This document shows positions 32,572 to 41,559 of a DNA stretch of 64,000 bases, piece after piece; positions within the stretch are counted from its first letter, which is position 1; every line of letters starts with the position of its first letter. The position numbers and the translations under genes were made by a program. Source of the stretch: Lawsonibacter hominis (GTDB taxonomy: Bacteria > Bacillota > Clostridia > Oscillospirales > Oscillospiraceae); assembly GCF_014287895.1 (NCBI RefSeq), contig NZ_JACOPP010000014.1, positions 1-64,000 on the forward strand, given 5' to 3'. The notes below the pieces were generated by a model. It worked only from the letters and a program-made list of their open reading frames with translations, was not told the origin of the DNA and searched no databases.

Positions 32572-34779
32572 TCATACCGCCCGGCCGTCCGACGAGGCCG
32601 CGCCGGAGACCTCCGGCCCGCCCGCCGGCGGTTTCATCGTCAGGGAGATGCGCTTCTTCTTCTCGTCTGCCTCCAGCACCCAGACCGTTACGATATCGCC
32701 CACGCAAAGAAGCTCGGAGGGGTGGCGCACCCGCCGTCCGGACAGCTGGCTGATGTGGACCAGCCCGTCCTGATGGACGCCGATGTCCACGAACACGCCG
32801 AAGTCGATGACATTGCGCACGGTGCCGGTGAGCTCCATGCCGGGCTTCAGGTCCTTCAGTTCCAGTACGTCGGTGCGCAGGATGGGCTTGGGGAGCTCGT
32901 CCCGGGGGTCCCGGCCGGGCTTGAGCAGCTCGCCCACGATGTCCCGCAGGGTGGGCAGCCCCACGCCGCACTCCGCGGCGGCGGCGGCTTCTCCATATTC
33001 CTTCAGCCGCTCCCGCAGCTGGAGCAGACGGCCCGCCTGCACGTCGGCCAGGGTATAGCCGCACAGTGCCAGCAGCTTTTGGGCGGCGTCGCAGCTCTCC
33101 GGATGGACGCCGGTATGGTCCAGAACGGACTTGGACTCCGGTACCCGCAGAAAACCCGCGCACTGCTCGAACGCCTTGGGGCCCAGCTTGGGTACCTTCA
33201 GGACCTGCTTCCGGGTGGTGAAGCTCCCGTTTTCTTCCCGGTACCTGACAATGTTTTTGGCCGTGGCGGCATTCAGACCGGCCACCCGGGTCAGCAGGGG
33301 GGCGGAGGCAGTGTTGAGATCCACGCCCACGGCGTTGACGCAGTCCTCCACCACGCCGGAGAGGGCCTCATCCAGCCTGGCCTGGGGCATGTCGTGCTGA
33401 TACTGCCCCACACCGATGGACTTGGGGTCGATCTTCACCAGTTCCGCCAGCGGGTCCTGAAGACGGCGGGCGATGGAGACGGCGCTTCTCAGATTTACGT
33501 CGTATTCCGGAAACTCCTCTGCGGCCAGCTTGGAGGCGGAATACACACTGGCGCCCGCCTCATTGACGATCATGTAGCTGACCCCGCCGCCCACCTGGCG
33601 GATCAGCTCTACCGTCATCTGCTCGGTCTCCCGGCTGGCGGTGCCGTTGCCGATGGCGATATGCTCCACGCCGTGTTTGCGGATCAGGCGGGAGAGCACG
33701 TCGATGGCCTCCTGCTTTTTCCGCTCGTTAAAGGTGGGGTAGACGACCGCCGTGTCCAGTACCTTACCGGTCTTGTCCACCACCGCCACCTTGCAGCCGT
33801 TGCGGTAGCCGGGATCCAGCCCCATGGTCACCCGGCCGCGGACGGGGGGCTGCATGAGCAGGGGCTTCAGGTTCAGGGCAAAGTTGCGGATGGCGCCCTC
33901 GTTGGCCGCGTCGGTGAGCCTGCCGCGCACCTCCCGCTCCACACTGGGGGCGATGAGCCGGTCGTAGGCGTCCTCCGCGGCGGCGCGGACAAACGCCATG
34001 GAGGGCGCGCCGGGTACCAGCACGGCCCGGCGCACGGCGATGAGGGCGGCCTCCCGGTCCATATCCACCGAGACCTTCAGGACCGCCTCCCGTTCGCCCC
34101 GGTTGACGGCCAGCACCTGATGGCCCAGGACGCGCTCCACGGGCGCCTTGAAGTCGTAGTACAGCCGGTAGACCGTGTCCTCCGGATCCGGCTCCGCGGC
34201 GGAGGAGACCAGACAAGCCTTGCGCTGCCAGAGCTCCCGCAGCGTCTTGCGCAGGCCCGCGTCGTCGGAGATGCGCTCGGCAATGATATCGCCGGCCCCC
34301 TGGAGCGCCTCCTCCACGGTGGTTACGCCTTTTTCGGCATCCAGGAAGCCTGCGGCGGCTTGTTCCGGCGGAGGGCAGTCCCGCGCCTGGGCGAACAGCA
34401 GCTCGGCCAGCGGCTCCAGCCCCTTTTCCCTTGCGATGGCGGCCCGGGTGCGCCGCTTGGGCTTGTAGGGGCGGTACAGGTCCTCCACCTCCGCCAGGGT
34501 GGCGGCGGCGTCGATGGCGGCGGACAGCTCCGCGGTCAGCCTGCCCTGCCCCTCAATGGCGTTTTTGACCTCGCTGCGCCGTGCGTCCAGATTGCGCAGA
34601 TAATGCAGCCGGTCGGCCAGGGCGCGCAGGGCGGTGTCGTCCATGGCGCCGTGAAGTTCCTTGCGGTAGCGGGCGATAAAGGGGATGGTATTGCCCTCGT
34701 CGATGAGGGCGACGACGTTTTGCACGTGCGTCTCGCTCCGGCCCAGTTCCCGGGCCAGAATCGATACGATAGTTTCCAT
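32572..34779 (-). CDS. tex: Tex-family RNA-binding transcription accessory protein
   Basis: 735 aa, full length. Nucleic-acid-binding protein with N-terminal Tex domain, YqgF-homologous RNase-like fold (GLDPGYRNGCKVAVVDKTG, about 325-343), helix-hairpin-helix repeats (LNTASAPLLTRVAGL, about 490-504) and a C-terminal S1 domain (about 645-720, GTVRNVIDFGVFVDIGVHQD). Involved in transcription or RNA turnover in other bacteria. The start is the ATG at 34779 after AAAGGAGCATCCCA; the frame extends further 5' without a ribosome binding site. Confidence 0.93.
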   Translation of the reverse strand: METIVSILARELGRSETHVQNVVALIDEGNTIPFIARYRKELHGAMDDTALRALADRLHYLRNLDARRSEVKNAIEGQGRLTAELSAAIDAAATLAEVEDLYRPYKPKRRTRAAIAREKGLEPLAELLFAQARDCPPPEQAAAGFLDAEKGVTTVEEALQGAGDIIAERISDDAGLRKTLRELWQRKACLVSSAAEPDPEDTVYRLYYDFKAPVERVLGHQVLAVNRGEREAVLKVSVDMDREAALIAVRRAVLVPGAPSMAFVRAAAEDAYDRLIAPSVEREVRGRLTDAANEGAIRNFALNLKPLLMQPPVRGRVTMGLDPGYRNGCKVAVVDKTGKVLDTAVVYPTFNERKKQEAIDVLSRLIRKHGVEHIAIGNGTASRETEQMTVELIRQVGGGVSYMIVNEAGASVYSASKLAAEEFPEYDVNLRSAVSIARRLQDPLAELVKIDPKSIGVGQYQHDMPQARLDEALSGVVEDCVNAVGVDLNTASAPLLTRVAGLNAATAKNIVRYREENGSFTTRKQVLKVPKLGPKAFEQCAGFLRVPESKSVLDHTGVHPESCDAAQKLLALCGYTLADVQAGRLLQLRERLKEYGEAAAAAECGVGLPTLRDIVGELLKPGRDPRDELPKPILRTDVLELKDLKPGMELTGTVRNVIDFGVFVDIGVHQDGLVHISQLSGRRVRHPSELLCVGDIVTVWVLEADEKKKRISLTMKPPAGGPEVSGAASSDGRAV

Positions 34780-34849
34780 TGGGATGCTCCTTTTGCTTGA
34801 TCGTAATCCATATTTTACGATAAACCGGCGGCGAAGTCCAGTAAATCCG

Positions 34850-34878
34850 TTGCACATTTGCCGGCCGGCCTGTAAAAT
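34850..34878 (+). promoter_or_regulatory. Promoter for the coiled-coil gene
   Basis: TTGCAC (34850-34855), 17-bp spacer, TAAAAT (34873-34878), 37 bases before the start codon. Confidence 0.55.
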
Positions 34879-34914
34879 AGAGATCGTCAACCGATGGCGA
34901 AAGGAGAAATGAGT

Positions 34915-35862
34915 ATGCAAGCGCGTTTACAGCAGATCAACGAGGAGTGGAAGCGTCTGGAGGAGGCGCGGGAGCGCCGGGAGCGGCTGGACCGCCGGAT
35001 CGACGATCTGCGCGCCCAGCGCCGGGAGCGCAAGGAGAAGGAGCAGGAGTGCGCCGGCATCCTGGCAAAGGAGCGCGCCGACGTGGAGGCGCTGGAAAAA
35101 CGCGGGCTTAAATCCTTTTTGGCAGCCCTCTCCGGGGAGAAGGAGGAGCGGCTCTCCCGGGAGCGGCGGGAGGAGCTGGAGGCCGCTGTGCGCTATGACC
35201 AGGCCCGCCGGGATCTGGAGTACATCGACGATCAGCTCCGCGCCCTGCTGGGGCAGCGGGAGACGCTGGAGGACCCGGCGGGGGAGCTGGAGCGGCTGCG
35301 TAAGGAGAAGGAGGCCCTGCTGCGCGGTATGGGAGGCGCTGTGGGCGCACAGCTGTCCGGACTGGACGGGCAGCTTGCGCCCCTGCTCCGCCGGCTGCGG
35401 GAGGTGGACGAGGCCCTTTCCGCAGGGCAGCAGGCAGGCAGCGCCCTGTCCTTCGTGCGCGCGGAGCTGGACGATGCCGAGGGCCTGGGCACCTGGGATA
35501 TGCTGGGCGGAGGATTGTTTGTGACCATGGCCAAGCATGAGCATATCGACGAGGCCCGCGCCGGGATCGACCAGGCGCAGCAGGCGCTGTGCCGGTTCCG
35601 CGCGGAGCTGGCCGACGTGCGCGTGGAAGATGTGCCCCAGATACAGATCGGGGAATTCGCCACCTTCGCCGACTATTTCTTCGACGGCCTGTTTGCCGAC
35701 TGGGCGGTGCAGTCCGGCATCCACGACGCCCAGGCCAACGTGGAAGACGCCGCAGACCGGGTGGAGCAGGCGCTGGACGGCCTGCGGCAGCTGCGCGGCG
35801 ACCTGGAGCGGCAGGTACAGGAGCTGGAACGCCGGCGGGAAGAACTGGTGGAGCAGGCATAA
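34915..35862 (+). CDS. Coiled-coil protein of unknown function
   Basis: 315 aa, charged and rich in Glu, Arg, Leu and Gln. Long heptad stretches cover about 5-60, 75-120 and 265-315; a central part (about 185-250, TWDMLGGGLFVTMAKHEHID then FADYFFDGLFADWAVQSG) may be globular. No membrane segment or signal peptide. The ATG at 34915 is preferred because AAGGAG lies eight bases upstream; ATGs at 34894 and 34909 are in frame but poorly placed. No family recognised with certainty. Confidence 0.72.
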   Translation: MQARLQQINEEWKRLEEARERRERLDRRIDDLRAQRRERKEKEQECAGILAKERADVEALEKRGLKSFLAALSGEKEERLSRERREELEAAVRYDQARRDLEYIDDQLRALLGQRETLEDPAGELERLRKEKEALLRGMGGAVGAQLSGLDGQLAPLLRRLREVDEALSAGQQAGSALSFVRAELDDAEGLGTWDMLGGGLFVTMAKHEHIDEARAGIDQAQQALCRFRAELADVRVEDVPQIQIGEFATFADYFFDGLFADWAVQSGIHDAQANVEDAADRVEQALDGLRQLRGDLERQVQELERRREELVEQA

Positions 35863-35876
35863 GCCGCCGGGAAAGG

Positions 35877-35919
35877 ACCGCGCCCCCGGGGACCGCAAAG
35901 CGGCCCCCGGGGGCGCGGC
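35877..35919. terminator. GC-rich hairpin between convergent genes
   Basis: Arms around CGCGCCCCCGGGG / CCCCCGGGGGCGCG close on an AAA loop; only short T tracts flank it. Serves the ends of the coiled-coil gene and the hypothetical gene. Confidence 0.55.
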
Positions 35920-35923
35920 GCGT

Positions 35924-36340
35924 TTACAGGCTGTCGCTGTCCACCAGGATATTATCGGTGCCGTGTTCCTCAAATTCCGCGATATAGGCGTCGATACGGC
36001 GGTTGAGCTCGTCGTAATTGCTCTCGTCGATGGGGGCGTCGTCCATATCCCGGCGGGCCAGGTCCTCCGCCAGGATGTCGAAGAACACATTGTTTTCATA
36101 TTCCATGATGGCCTCATGGATGCCGCCCTCGGCAAAGGCGCGGGAGGGGATCACCTCGCCGTTCCAGACCTCGGCCAGCGCACCCATGCCCTCCGCGCGG
36201 GCTTTGGAAAAGAGCAGGCTTTCCACTTTGTCGTAATCCTGAAAGCGGTCCTCACCGCGGGTGGAGTTTAAGATCCAGTTGCCGATATAGACCATATCCA
36301 GCAGGCGGCGGAATTGCTTGGTCGTCAGTTCCAGCTTCAT
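35924..36340 (-). CDS. Hypothetical acidic protein
   Basis: 138 aa, acidic and predicted mostly helical (MKLELTTKQFRRLLDMVYIG, YDKVESLLFSKARAEGMG, IHEAIMEYENNVFFDILAED, RIDAYIAEFEEHG). No catalytic motif seen. The ATG at 36340 has GAGGAGG 11 bases upstream; the frame is open 5' of it but without a site. I do not recognise the family. Confidence 0.65.
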   Translation of the reverse strand: MKLELTTKQFRRLLDMVYIGNWILNSTRGEDRFQDYDKVESLLFSKARAEGMGALAEVWNGEVIPSRAFAEGGIHEAIMEYENNVFFDILAEDLARRDMDDAPIDESNYDELNRRIDAYIAEFEEHGTDNILVDSDSL

Positions 36341-36683
36341 GATGCACGTAACCTCCTCGCTGCAATGACGGTATGGGGTTGCCCTGGGGAAACGCTGATT
36401 CCATGCGCCTGCGGCGCTTTGCGGAAAGCAGGCGCCATCCGTTTGACGCGCTTTTTTGGAATGCATCCGGTTTTCCTGAAAAACCATGCCTGATCCTGGC
36501 GCAACATTTCGCGCAAAGCGCGCTTGCGGATGGAAGCGGGCCATCCCTAATTTATATTATAATCACGCTGGGGGAAATGTCAAACAGGAGCGGCTGGGAA
36601 ACTGTGAAAATGCCCCTTGTCTTCCGGCGCGTTTTCGCATATGATAGTGTCTGCTTATGATACATAGAATGGGAGGGAGCGCC
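36341..36683. other. Gene-free region before murI
   Basis: 343 bases. Contains the hypothetical gene's ribosome binding site, imperfect repeats around GCGCCTGCGGCGC/GCAGGCGC (36408-36435) and an AT-rich patch at 36545-36580 that may hold the murI promoter, but no clean -35/-10 pair or RNA family is evident. Confidence 0.4.
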
Positions 36684-37499
36684 TTGGACGAACGGCCAAT
36701 CGGCGTTTTTGATTCCGGTCTGGGGGGGCTCACCACCGTGCGGGAGCTGTGCCGCCTGCTGCCGGAGGAAGATATCGTGTACTTCGGGGATACCGGGCGG
36801 GTGCCCTACGGCAGCCGGTCCCGGGAGACCATTATCAAATATGCCCGGCAGGACGTGGCCTTTCTGCGCACGTTTGATCTGAAAGCCGTCGTCATTGCCT
36901 GCGGCACCGTATCCACCACCGCCCTGGACGTGCTCGCGGCGGAAAATGAGCTGCCGGTGCTGGGGGTGGTGGCTCCGGCCGCCCAGGCGGCGGCCCGGGC
37001 CACACGAAATGGAAGGATCGGACTCATCGGCACCCAGGCGTCCATCCGCAGCGGGGCCTATGAGCGCTGCATCGAACAGGCCCGGCCGGGCACGCAGGTG
37101 CTGCCGCAGCCCTGCCCTTTGTTTGTGCCGCTGGTGGAGAACGGCCGCTTCGCCCCTGGGGACGTCGTCATCGAAACGGTGGCCGCGGAGTACTTGGCGC
37201 CCCTGAAGCAGGCGGGCGTGGATACGCTGGTTTTGGGGTGCACCCATTACCCGCTTCTGGAGAGCGTCATCGGCAACTATATGGGACCCGGCGTAACGCT
37301 GGTCAGCGCAGGGGCCGAGGGGGCGCGGGCCGTGGCGGAGACCCTGCGGGAGCGCTCCGCCCTGGCCGGGGGGCGCGGCAGGGGCGCCTGCCGTTACTTT
37401 GTCAGCGACCGGGTGGAGGATTTTTCCCGCCTGGCCTCCATCTTCCTGGGCTGGGATGTGGCTGATTCCGTCGGTCAGGTGGAGATCGGCCGCTATTGA
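36684..37499 (+). CDS. murI: Glutamate racemase
   Basis: 271 aa. Converts L-Glu to D-Glu for peptidoglycan. IGVFDSGLGGLTTVREL (about 6-22) has the first catalytic region; the Cys pair is in VVIACGTVSTTAL (about 69-81) and LVLGCTHYPLLES (about 181-193). The first Cys motif reads CGT where most MurI have CNT. The frame has an ATG at 36669 that overlaps the ribosome binding site; the TTG at 36684, seven bases after GGAGG, is the better start. Precedes DUF1934 and argS, a typical order. Confidence 0.9.
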   Translation: MDERPIGVFDSGLGGLTTVRELCRLLPEEDIVYFGDTGRVPYGSRSRETIIKYARQDVAFLRTFDLKAVVIACGTVSTTALDVLAAENELPVLGVVAPAAQAAARATRNGRIGLIGTQASIRSGAYERCIEQARPGTQVLPQPCPLFVPLVENGRFAPGDVVIETVAAEYLAPLKQAGVDTLVLGCTHYPLLESVIGNYMGPGVTLVSAGAEGARAVAETLRERSALAGGRGRGACRYFVSDRVEDFSRLASIFLGWDVADSVGQVEIGRY

Positions 37500-37630
37500 G
37501 GAGACGGCCCCCAAAGCCGCTTTGCCGCTTTTTTGACCAGCCGATTGAGGGGCGTCTCTTTACATTTTCAAAGGATTTGTGTATAATAATTTGCAATTTG
37601 CAATCCAGAGGATTTGAGGTACTCCGGCGT

Positions 37631-38074
37631 ATGGAAAACAACGTGATTATTTCCATTAAGGGCAAGCAATCCTATGAGGATATGGAGGACGAGACCATCG
37701 AGCTGGTCACCGAGGGGCGGCTGGATCCGGATGGAACGGAGGGCTATACCCTGAGCTATCAGGAGAGCGAACTCACCGGGCTGGAGGGTACCCTGACCAC
37801 CTTCCAGATCGAGCCCGAGCGGATCACCCTGCTGCGCATCGGGGAGGTCAACTCTCAGATGGTCTTTGAGCAGGGACGGCGTCACCTGTCCCTGTACGAC
37901 ACGCCCTACGGGTCCCTGTCCGTGGGGGTGAGCACCCGGAAGATGCATGCGGAGCTCGGCCTGTCCGGCGGCAGCATCGAGATCGATTACGCCATCGAGA
38001 TCGACCACGCGGTGGCGGGGCAGAACTTATTCCAGATCAACGTAAGGGAGAAACGGCCGATTTTGCAGCAGTGA
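37631..38074 (+). CDS. DUF1934 family beta-barrel protein
   Basis: 147 aa. NVIISIKGKQ, YQESELTGLEGTLTTFQIE, QMVFEQGRRHLSLYDTPYGS and GSIEIDYAIEIDHAVAG are hallmarks of DUF1934 (YwiB-like), a calycin-fold protein of unknown function usually next to argS, as here. The ATG at 37631 has GAGGTACTCC upstream. Followed by argS after 140 bases. Confidence 0.88.
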   Translation: MENNVIISIKGKQSYEDMEDETIELVTEGRLDPDGTEGYTLSYQESELTGLEGTLTTFQIEPERITLLRIGEVNSQMVFEQGRRHLSLYDTPYGSLSVGVSTRKMHAELGLSGGSIEIDYAIEIDHAVAGQNLFQINVREKRPILQQ

Positions 38075-38214
38075 TTTTTGCGTGGGCGGTCTCGAACCAA
38101 CGGTTTTGCAGGGCAAAACCGTTGCTGCCGCGGCCATTCAGTTGCCGCGTGCAGCGCAAGCGCCGGGGCCGGTTTCCCGATACGGGCCGTATTATAAAAG
38201 AAAAGGTGAAGACG

Positions 38215-39963
38215 ATGTCAAACATGATCCAGGCGGCGCGGGAACAGGTGCATGCCCTGACCCAGAGCGCCTACGAAAAAGCGGCGGCGGCGGGCGTCCT
38301 GCCCGCAGGCGCGCAGGTGAAGGCTACCATCGAGATCCCCAAGGACGTGAAAAACGGGGATTACGCCTCCTCCTTTGCCATGGCGGGGGCCAAGGCGCTG
38401 CACAGGGCGCCCCGGCAGATCGCCCAGGCCATCGTGGAGCATCTGGATCTGGCCGGCAGTTATTTTGACAAGGTGGAGATCGCGGGACCGGGCTTCCTGA
38501 ACTTTACCCTGGGCAGCAAGTGGTATGCGGACGTGCTCTGCGACATTCAGGCGGAGGGAAAGCGGTACGGCGCCATCGACGAGGGGAAGGGCGAAACGGT
38601 CATGGTGGAGTTCGTCTCCGCCAACCCCACGGGCCCCATGCACATCGGCAACGCCCGGGGCGGCGTGCTGGGCGACGCGCTGGCCAGTGTGCTGGAGCGG
38701 GCGGGCTACGACGTGTGGCGGGAGTTTTACGTGAACGACGCGGGCAACCAGATCCACAAGTTCGCCCTGTCCATCGACGCACGCTATCTGCAGCGGATCC
38801 AGGGGGAGGAGAACGTGCCCTTCCCGGAGGACGGCTACCGCGGCGAGGATATCAAGGAGCTGGCCCAGGCCTTTTATGACGCCCACGGTGCGGACTGGAA
38901 GGACAAGAGCGAGGAGGAGCGCCAGGCGGCCATGGCCGAATACGGCCTGTCTGTCAACATCCCCCGCATGCAGGAGGATCTGCGCCGCTATCACATCGAG
39001 TACGACGAGTGGTTCCTGGAGTCCAGCCTCCACAACAGCGGCTATGTGGAGGAGACGGTGGGCCTGCTGCGGGACAAGGGCTGGACCTACGAGAAGGACG
39101 GGGCCCTCTGGCTGGACACCAGCGGCCTGCTCAGGCAGAAGTACCTGGCCGAGGGGAAGAGCCGGGAGCAGGTGGACAAGCTGGACCTGAAGGACGACGT
39201 GCTGCGCCGGGCCAACGGCTTCTATACCTATTTCGCCGCCGACATCGCCTATCACCGCAATAAGCTGGAGCAGCGCGGCTTCTCCAAGGCCATCAACATC
39301 TGGGGCGCGGATCACCACGGCCATGTTGCCCGCCTGCAGGCCGCGCTGGACGGCCTGGGACTGGACGGTTCGCACCGGCTGGTGGTGGTGCTGATGCAGC
39401 TGGTCAATCTGCTCCAGGACGGCCAGCCTGTCCGCATGTCCAAGCGCTCCGGCAAGGCCATCGCCCTGCGGGACCTGTTGGACGAGGTCAGCGTGGATGC
39501 CGCCCGGTTTTTCTTCAGCTCCCGCTCCTCCTCCAGCGCCCTGGACTTTGACCTGGACCTGGCGGTGCGGGAAGACAGCGAGAACCCGGTGTACTACGTA
39601 CAGTACGCCCACGCCCGTATCTGCTCCCTGATCGCCCGGCTGGAGGAGGAGGGCGCGGCGGTGCCCGACGCGGCCGATGTGGACCCGGCAGTCTTTGCCA
39701 CAGCGGAGGAGCGCGCGCTCATCAAGACCCTCTCCCAGCTGCCGGAGACCATCCGGCTCGCCGCACGGGACTATGATCCCGTGCATGTCAACCGCTATCT
39801 CATTACGCTGGCGGGGGAGTTCCACCGCTTCTACAATGCCTGCTATATCAAAGGAGAGGCCCCCGCGGTGCTCCGCGCCCGGCTGAAGCTGGCGGATACC
39901 GTGCGCAGCGTCATTGCCAACTGCCTGGAGCTGCTTGGCGTGGCCGCGCCGGAGAAGATGTAG
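38215..39963 (+). CDS. argS: Arginyl-tRNA synthetase
   Basis: 582 aa. Charges tRNA-Arg. The class I HIGH motif is in NPTGPMHIGNARGGVLGDAL (about 139-158, HIGN), and the KMSKS equivalent is RMSKRSGKAI (about 405-414). The DALR anticodon-binding domain closes the protein (from about 460; YVQYAHARICSLI). AAAAGGTGAAGACG precedes the ATG at 38215. Single copy in the window. Confidence 0.96.
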   Translation: MSNMIQAAREQVHALTQSAYEKAAAAGVLPAGAQVKATIEIPKDVKNGDYASSFAMAGAKALHRAPRQIAQAIVEHLDLAGSYFDKVEIAGPGFLNFTLGSKWYADVLCDIQAEGKRYGAIDEGKGETVMVEFVSANPTGPMHIGNARGGVLGDALASVLERAGYDVWREFYVNDAGNQIHKFALSIDARYLQRIQGEENVPFPEDGYRGEDIKELAQAFYDAHGADWKDKSEEERQAAMAEYGLSVNIPRMQEDLRRYHIEYDEWFLESSLHNSGYVEETVGLLRDKGWTYEKDGALWLDTSGLLRQKYLAEGKSREQVDKLDLKDDVLRRANGFYTYFAADIAYHRNKLEQRGFSKAINIWGADHHGHVARLQAALDGLGLDGSHRLVVVLMQLVNLLQDGQPVRMSKRSGKAIALRDLLDEVSVDAARFFFSSRSSSSALDFDLDLAVREDSENPVYYVQYAHARICSLIARLEEEGAAVPDAADVDPAVFATAEERALIKTLSQLPETIRLAARDYDPVHVNRYLITLAGEFHRFYNACYIKGEAPAVLRARLKLADTVRSVIANCLELLGVAAPEKM

Positions 39964-40061
39964 GAAAACGGAGCGGGAGGCTGCGCGCACCGGCCTCCTG
40001 CAGCTGACTCAGGCCTGCCTGGGGCGGACAGTTTGTGAAACGATGGAGGAACGCGATCATT

Positions 40062-41306
40062 ATGGACACCATCCCCTTATCCCTGCCGGTCCTGATGGAC
40101 GGCGCCACGGGTACCGAGCTTTACCGGCGCGGCATGCCCAACGGCGTCTGTACGGAGCAGTGGGTGCTGGAGCACCCCCAGGCCCTTTTGGAGATCCAGC
40201 GGGCCTATGTGGAGGCGGGCAGCCAAGTGCTGATCGCCCCCACCTTCGGGGCGAATCGGGTGAGCCTGGCGCGGCACGGCGCCCAGGACCGGGTAGAGGA
40301 GTACAACCGCCGCCTGGTGGAACTGACCCGGACGGCCGCGGACGGCCGCGTCCTGGTGGCGGGCGATCTGGCTCCGACGGGCCTGCTGCTGGCGCCGTTC
40401 GGAGCGAGCAGCTTTGAAGAGCTGGTGGACGTCTATGCCCAGCAGGCCCGCGCTCTGGCGGCGGCCGGGGTGGATCTGTTCCTGATCGAGACCACTATGA
40501 CCGTGCCGGAGGCGCGGGCGGCGGTGCTGGCCTGTAAAAGCGTGTCGGACAAGCCGGTGTGGGTCACCTTCACCTGCGATGAGAACGGGCGTACCCTCTC
40601 GGGCAGCGATGTGCTGGCGGCTTTGATCATCCTGCAGGGCATGGGGGCGGCCGCCTTCGGCCTCAACTGCTCCTCCGGGCCGGAGGGGATGCTGGAGCAG
40701 ATCCGCCGGCTGACCCCATACGCCGCAGTGCCTCTGATCGCAAAGCCCAACGCGGGCCTGCCCGAGAGGGTGGATGGGGGCGTCGTCTACCACTGTCCGC
40801 CGGAGGAATTTGCTGCCTATGCCCGCGCGTTTGCAGCGGCGGGGGTGCGCATCTTCGGCGGCTGCTGCGGCACCACGCCCGCACACATCGCCGCTTTGCG
40901 GGAGGCGCTGGCGGAGATCGATTTTGCAGCGTTTCCCGCAGTCGGGCACGACCCCGACGTGATCCCCTGCGCCAGCGAGAAGGAGGCGCGCTTCATTACC
41001 CCCGATGTGGACGTGGGGGAGACGATCGCATGCACCAGCGACCTGATGGAGGACATCCTGGAGGCGGAGGAGGAGGCCCCGCAGGGAGCGCTGAAGATCG
41101 CCATCCTGGAGGAGGACGACCTGGATATCTTTGCAGAGAACCAGTATGCGGTCAAGGATGCCCTGTGCCTGTTCTCCGACGTGCCGGAGCTGCTGGAGAA
41201 GGCGCTGCGGCTCTACCAGGGCCGGGCCTTCTGGGACGGGACCGGTGATCTGGACGAGGCGTTTCTGGAGGAGATGCGCGTCCGGTATGGATTGGTCCTG
41301 CTTTAG
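40062..41306 (+). CDS. Homocysteine S-methyltransferase-type protein (MetH N-terminal half)
   Basis: 414 aa. LMDGATGTELYRRGMP opens a homocysteine-binding barrel; the zinc cysteines are in FGLNCSSGPEGM (about 199-210) and RIFGGCCGTTPAHI (about 262-275). No pterin- or B12-binding domain of MetH is present; the extra C-terminal 120 residues (about 290-414) are acidic and unfamiliar. In clostridia such proteins form part of a split methionine synthase. The ATG at 40062 has GGAGGA upstream, 12 bases away. Terminated by the hairpin at 41389-41430. Confidence 0.82.
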   Translation: MDTIPLSLPVLMDGATGTELYRRGMPNGVCTEQWVLEHPQALLEIQRAYVEAGSQVLIAPTFGANRVSLARHGAQDRVEEYNRRLVELTRTAADGRVLVAGDLAPTGLLLAPFGASSFEELVDVYAQQARALAAAGVDLFLIETTMTVPEARAAVLACKSVSDKPVWVTFTCDENGRTLSGSDVLAALIILQGMGAAAFGLNCSSGPEGMLEQIRRLTPYAAVPLIAKPNAGLPERVDGGVVYHCPPEEFAAYARAFAAAGVRIFGGCCGTTPAHIAALREALAEIDFAAFPAVGHDPDVIPCASEKEARFITPDVDVGETIACTSDLMEDILEAEEEAPQGALKIAILEEDDLDIFAENQYAVKDALCLFSDVPELLEKALRLYQGRAFWDGTGDLDEAFLEEMRVRYGLVLL

Positions 41307-41388
41307 TGCCCGGTCTGAAAACGGCGCAAACGCCGCCCGTTCGTCCTTTCGCGGGGATTGGAACAGACGCCGAAATGGGTGAAACCAA

Positions 41389-41430
41389 CAAAAAGCACGT
41401 TCGGTTTTTGGAACGTGCTTTTTGTTTTCT
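41389..41430 (+). terminator. Terminator behind the homocysteine methyltransferase gene
   Basis: CAAAAAGCACGTTC (41389-41402) is complementary to GAACGTGCTTTTTG (41411-41424); TTTTC follows. Confidence 0.85.
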
Positions 41431-41559
41431 GCCTTGACGGAACATGCAAGATAAGGTATTATAAAAACGGCTTATCGAAAAAAGACCACAAGATATAGTG
41501 CTGCGCAGAAAAGGGACTTTTCGCTCTGAAAAAGGGCGTTTTTTACGCTTGGAGAAAGG

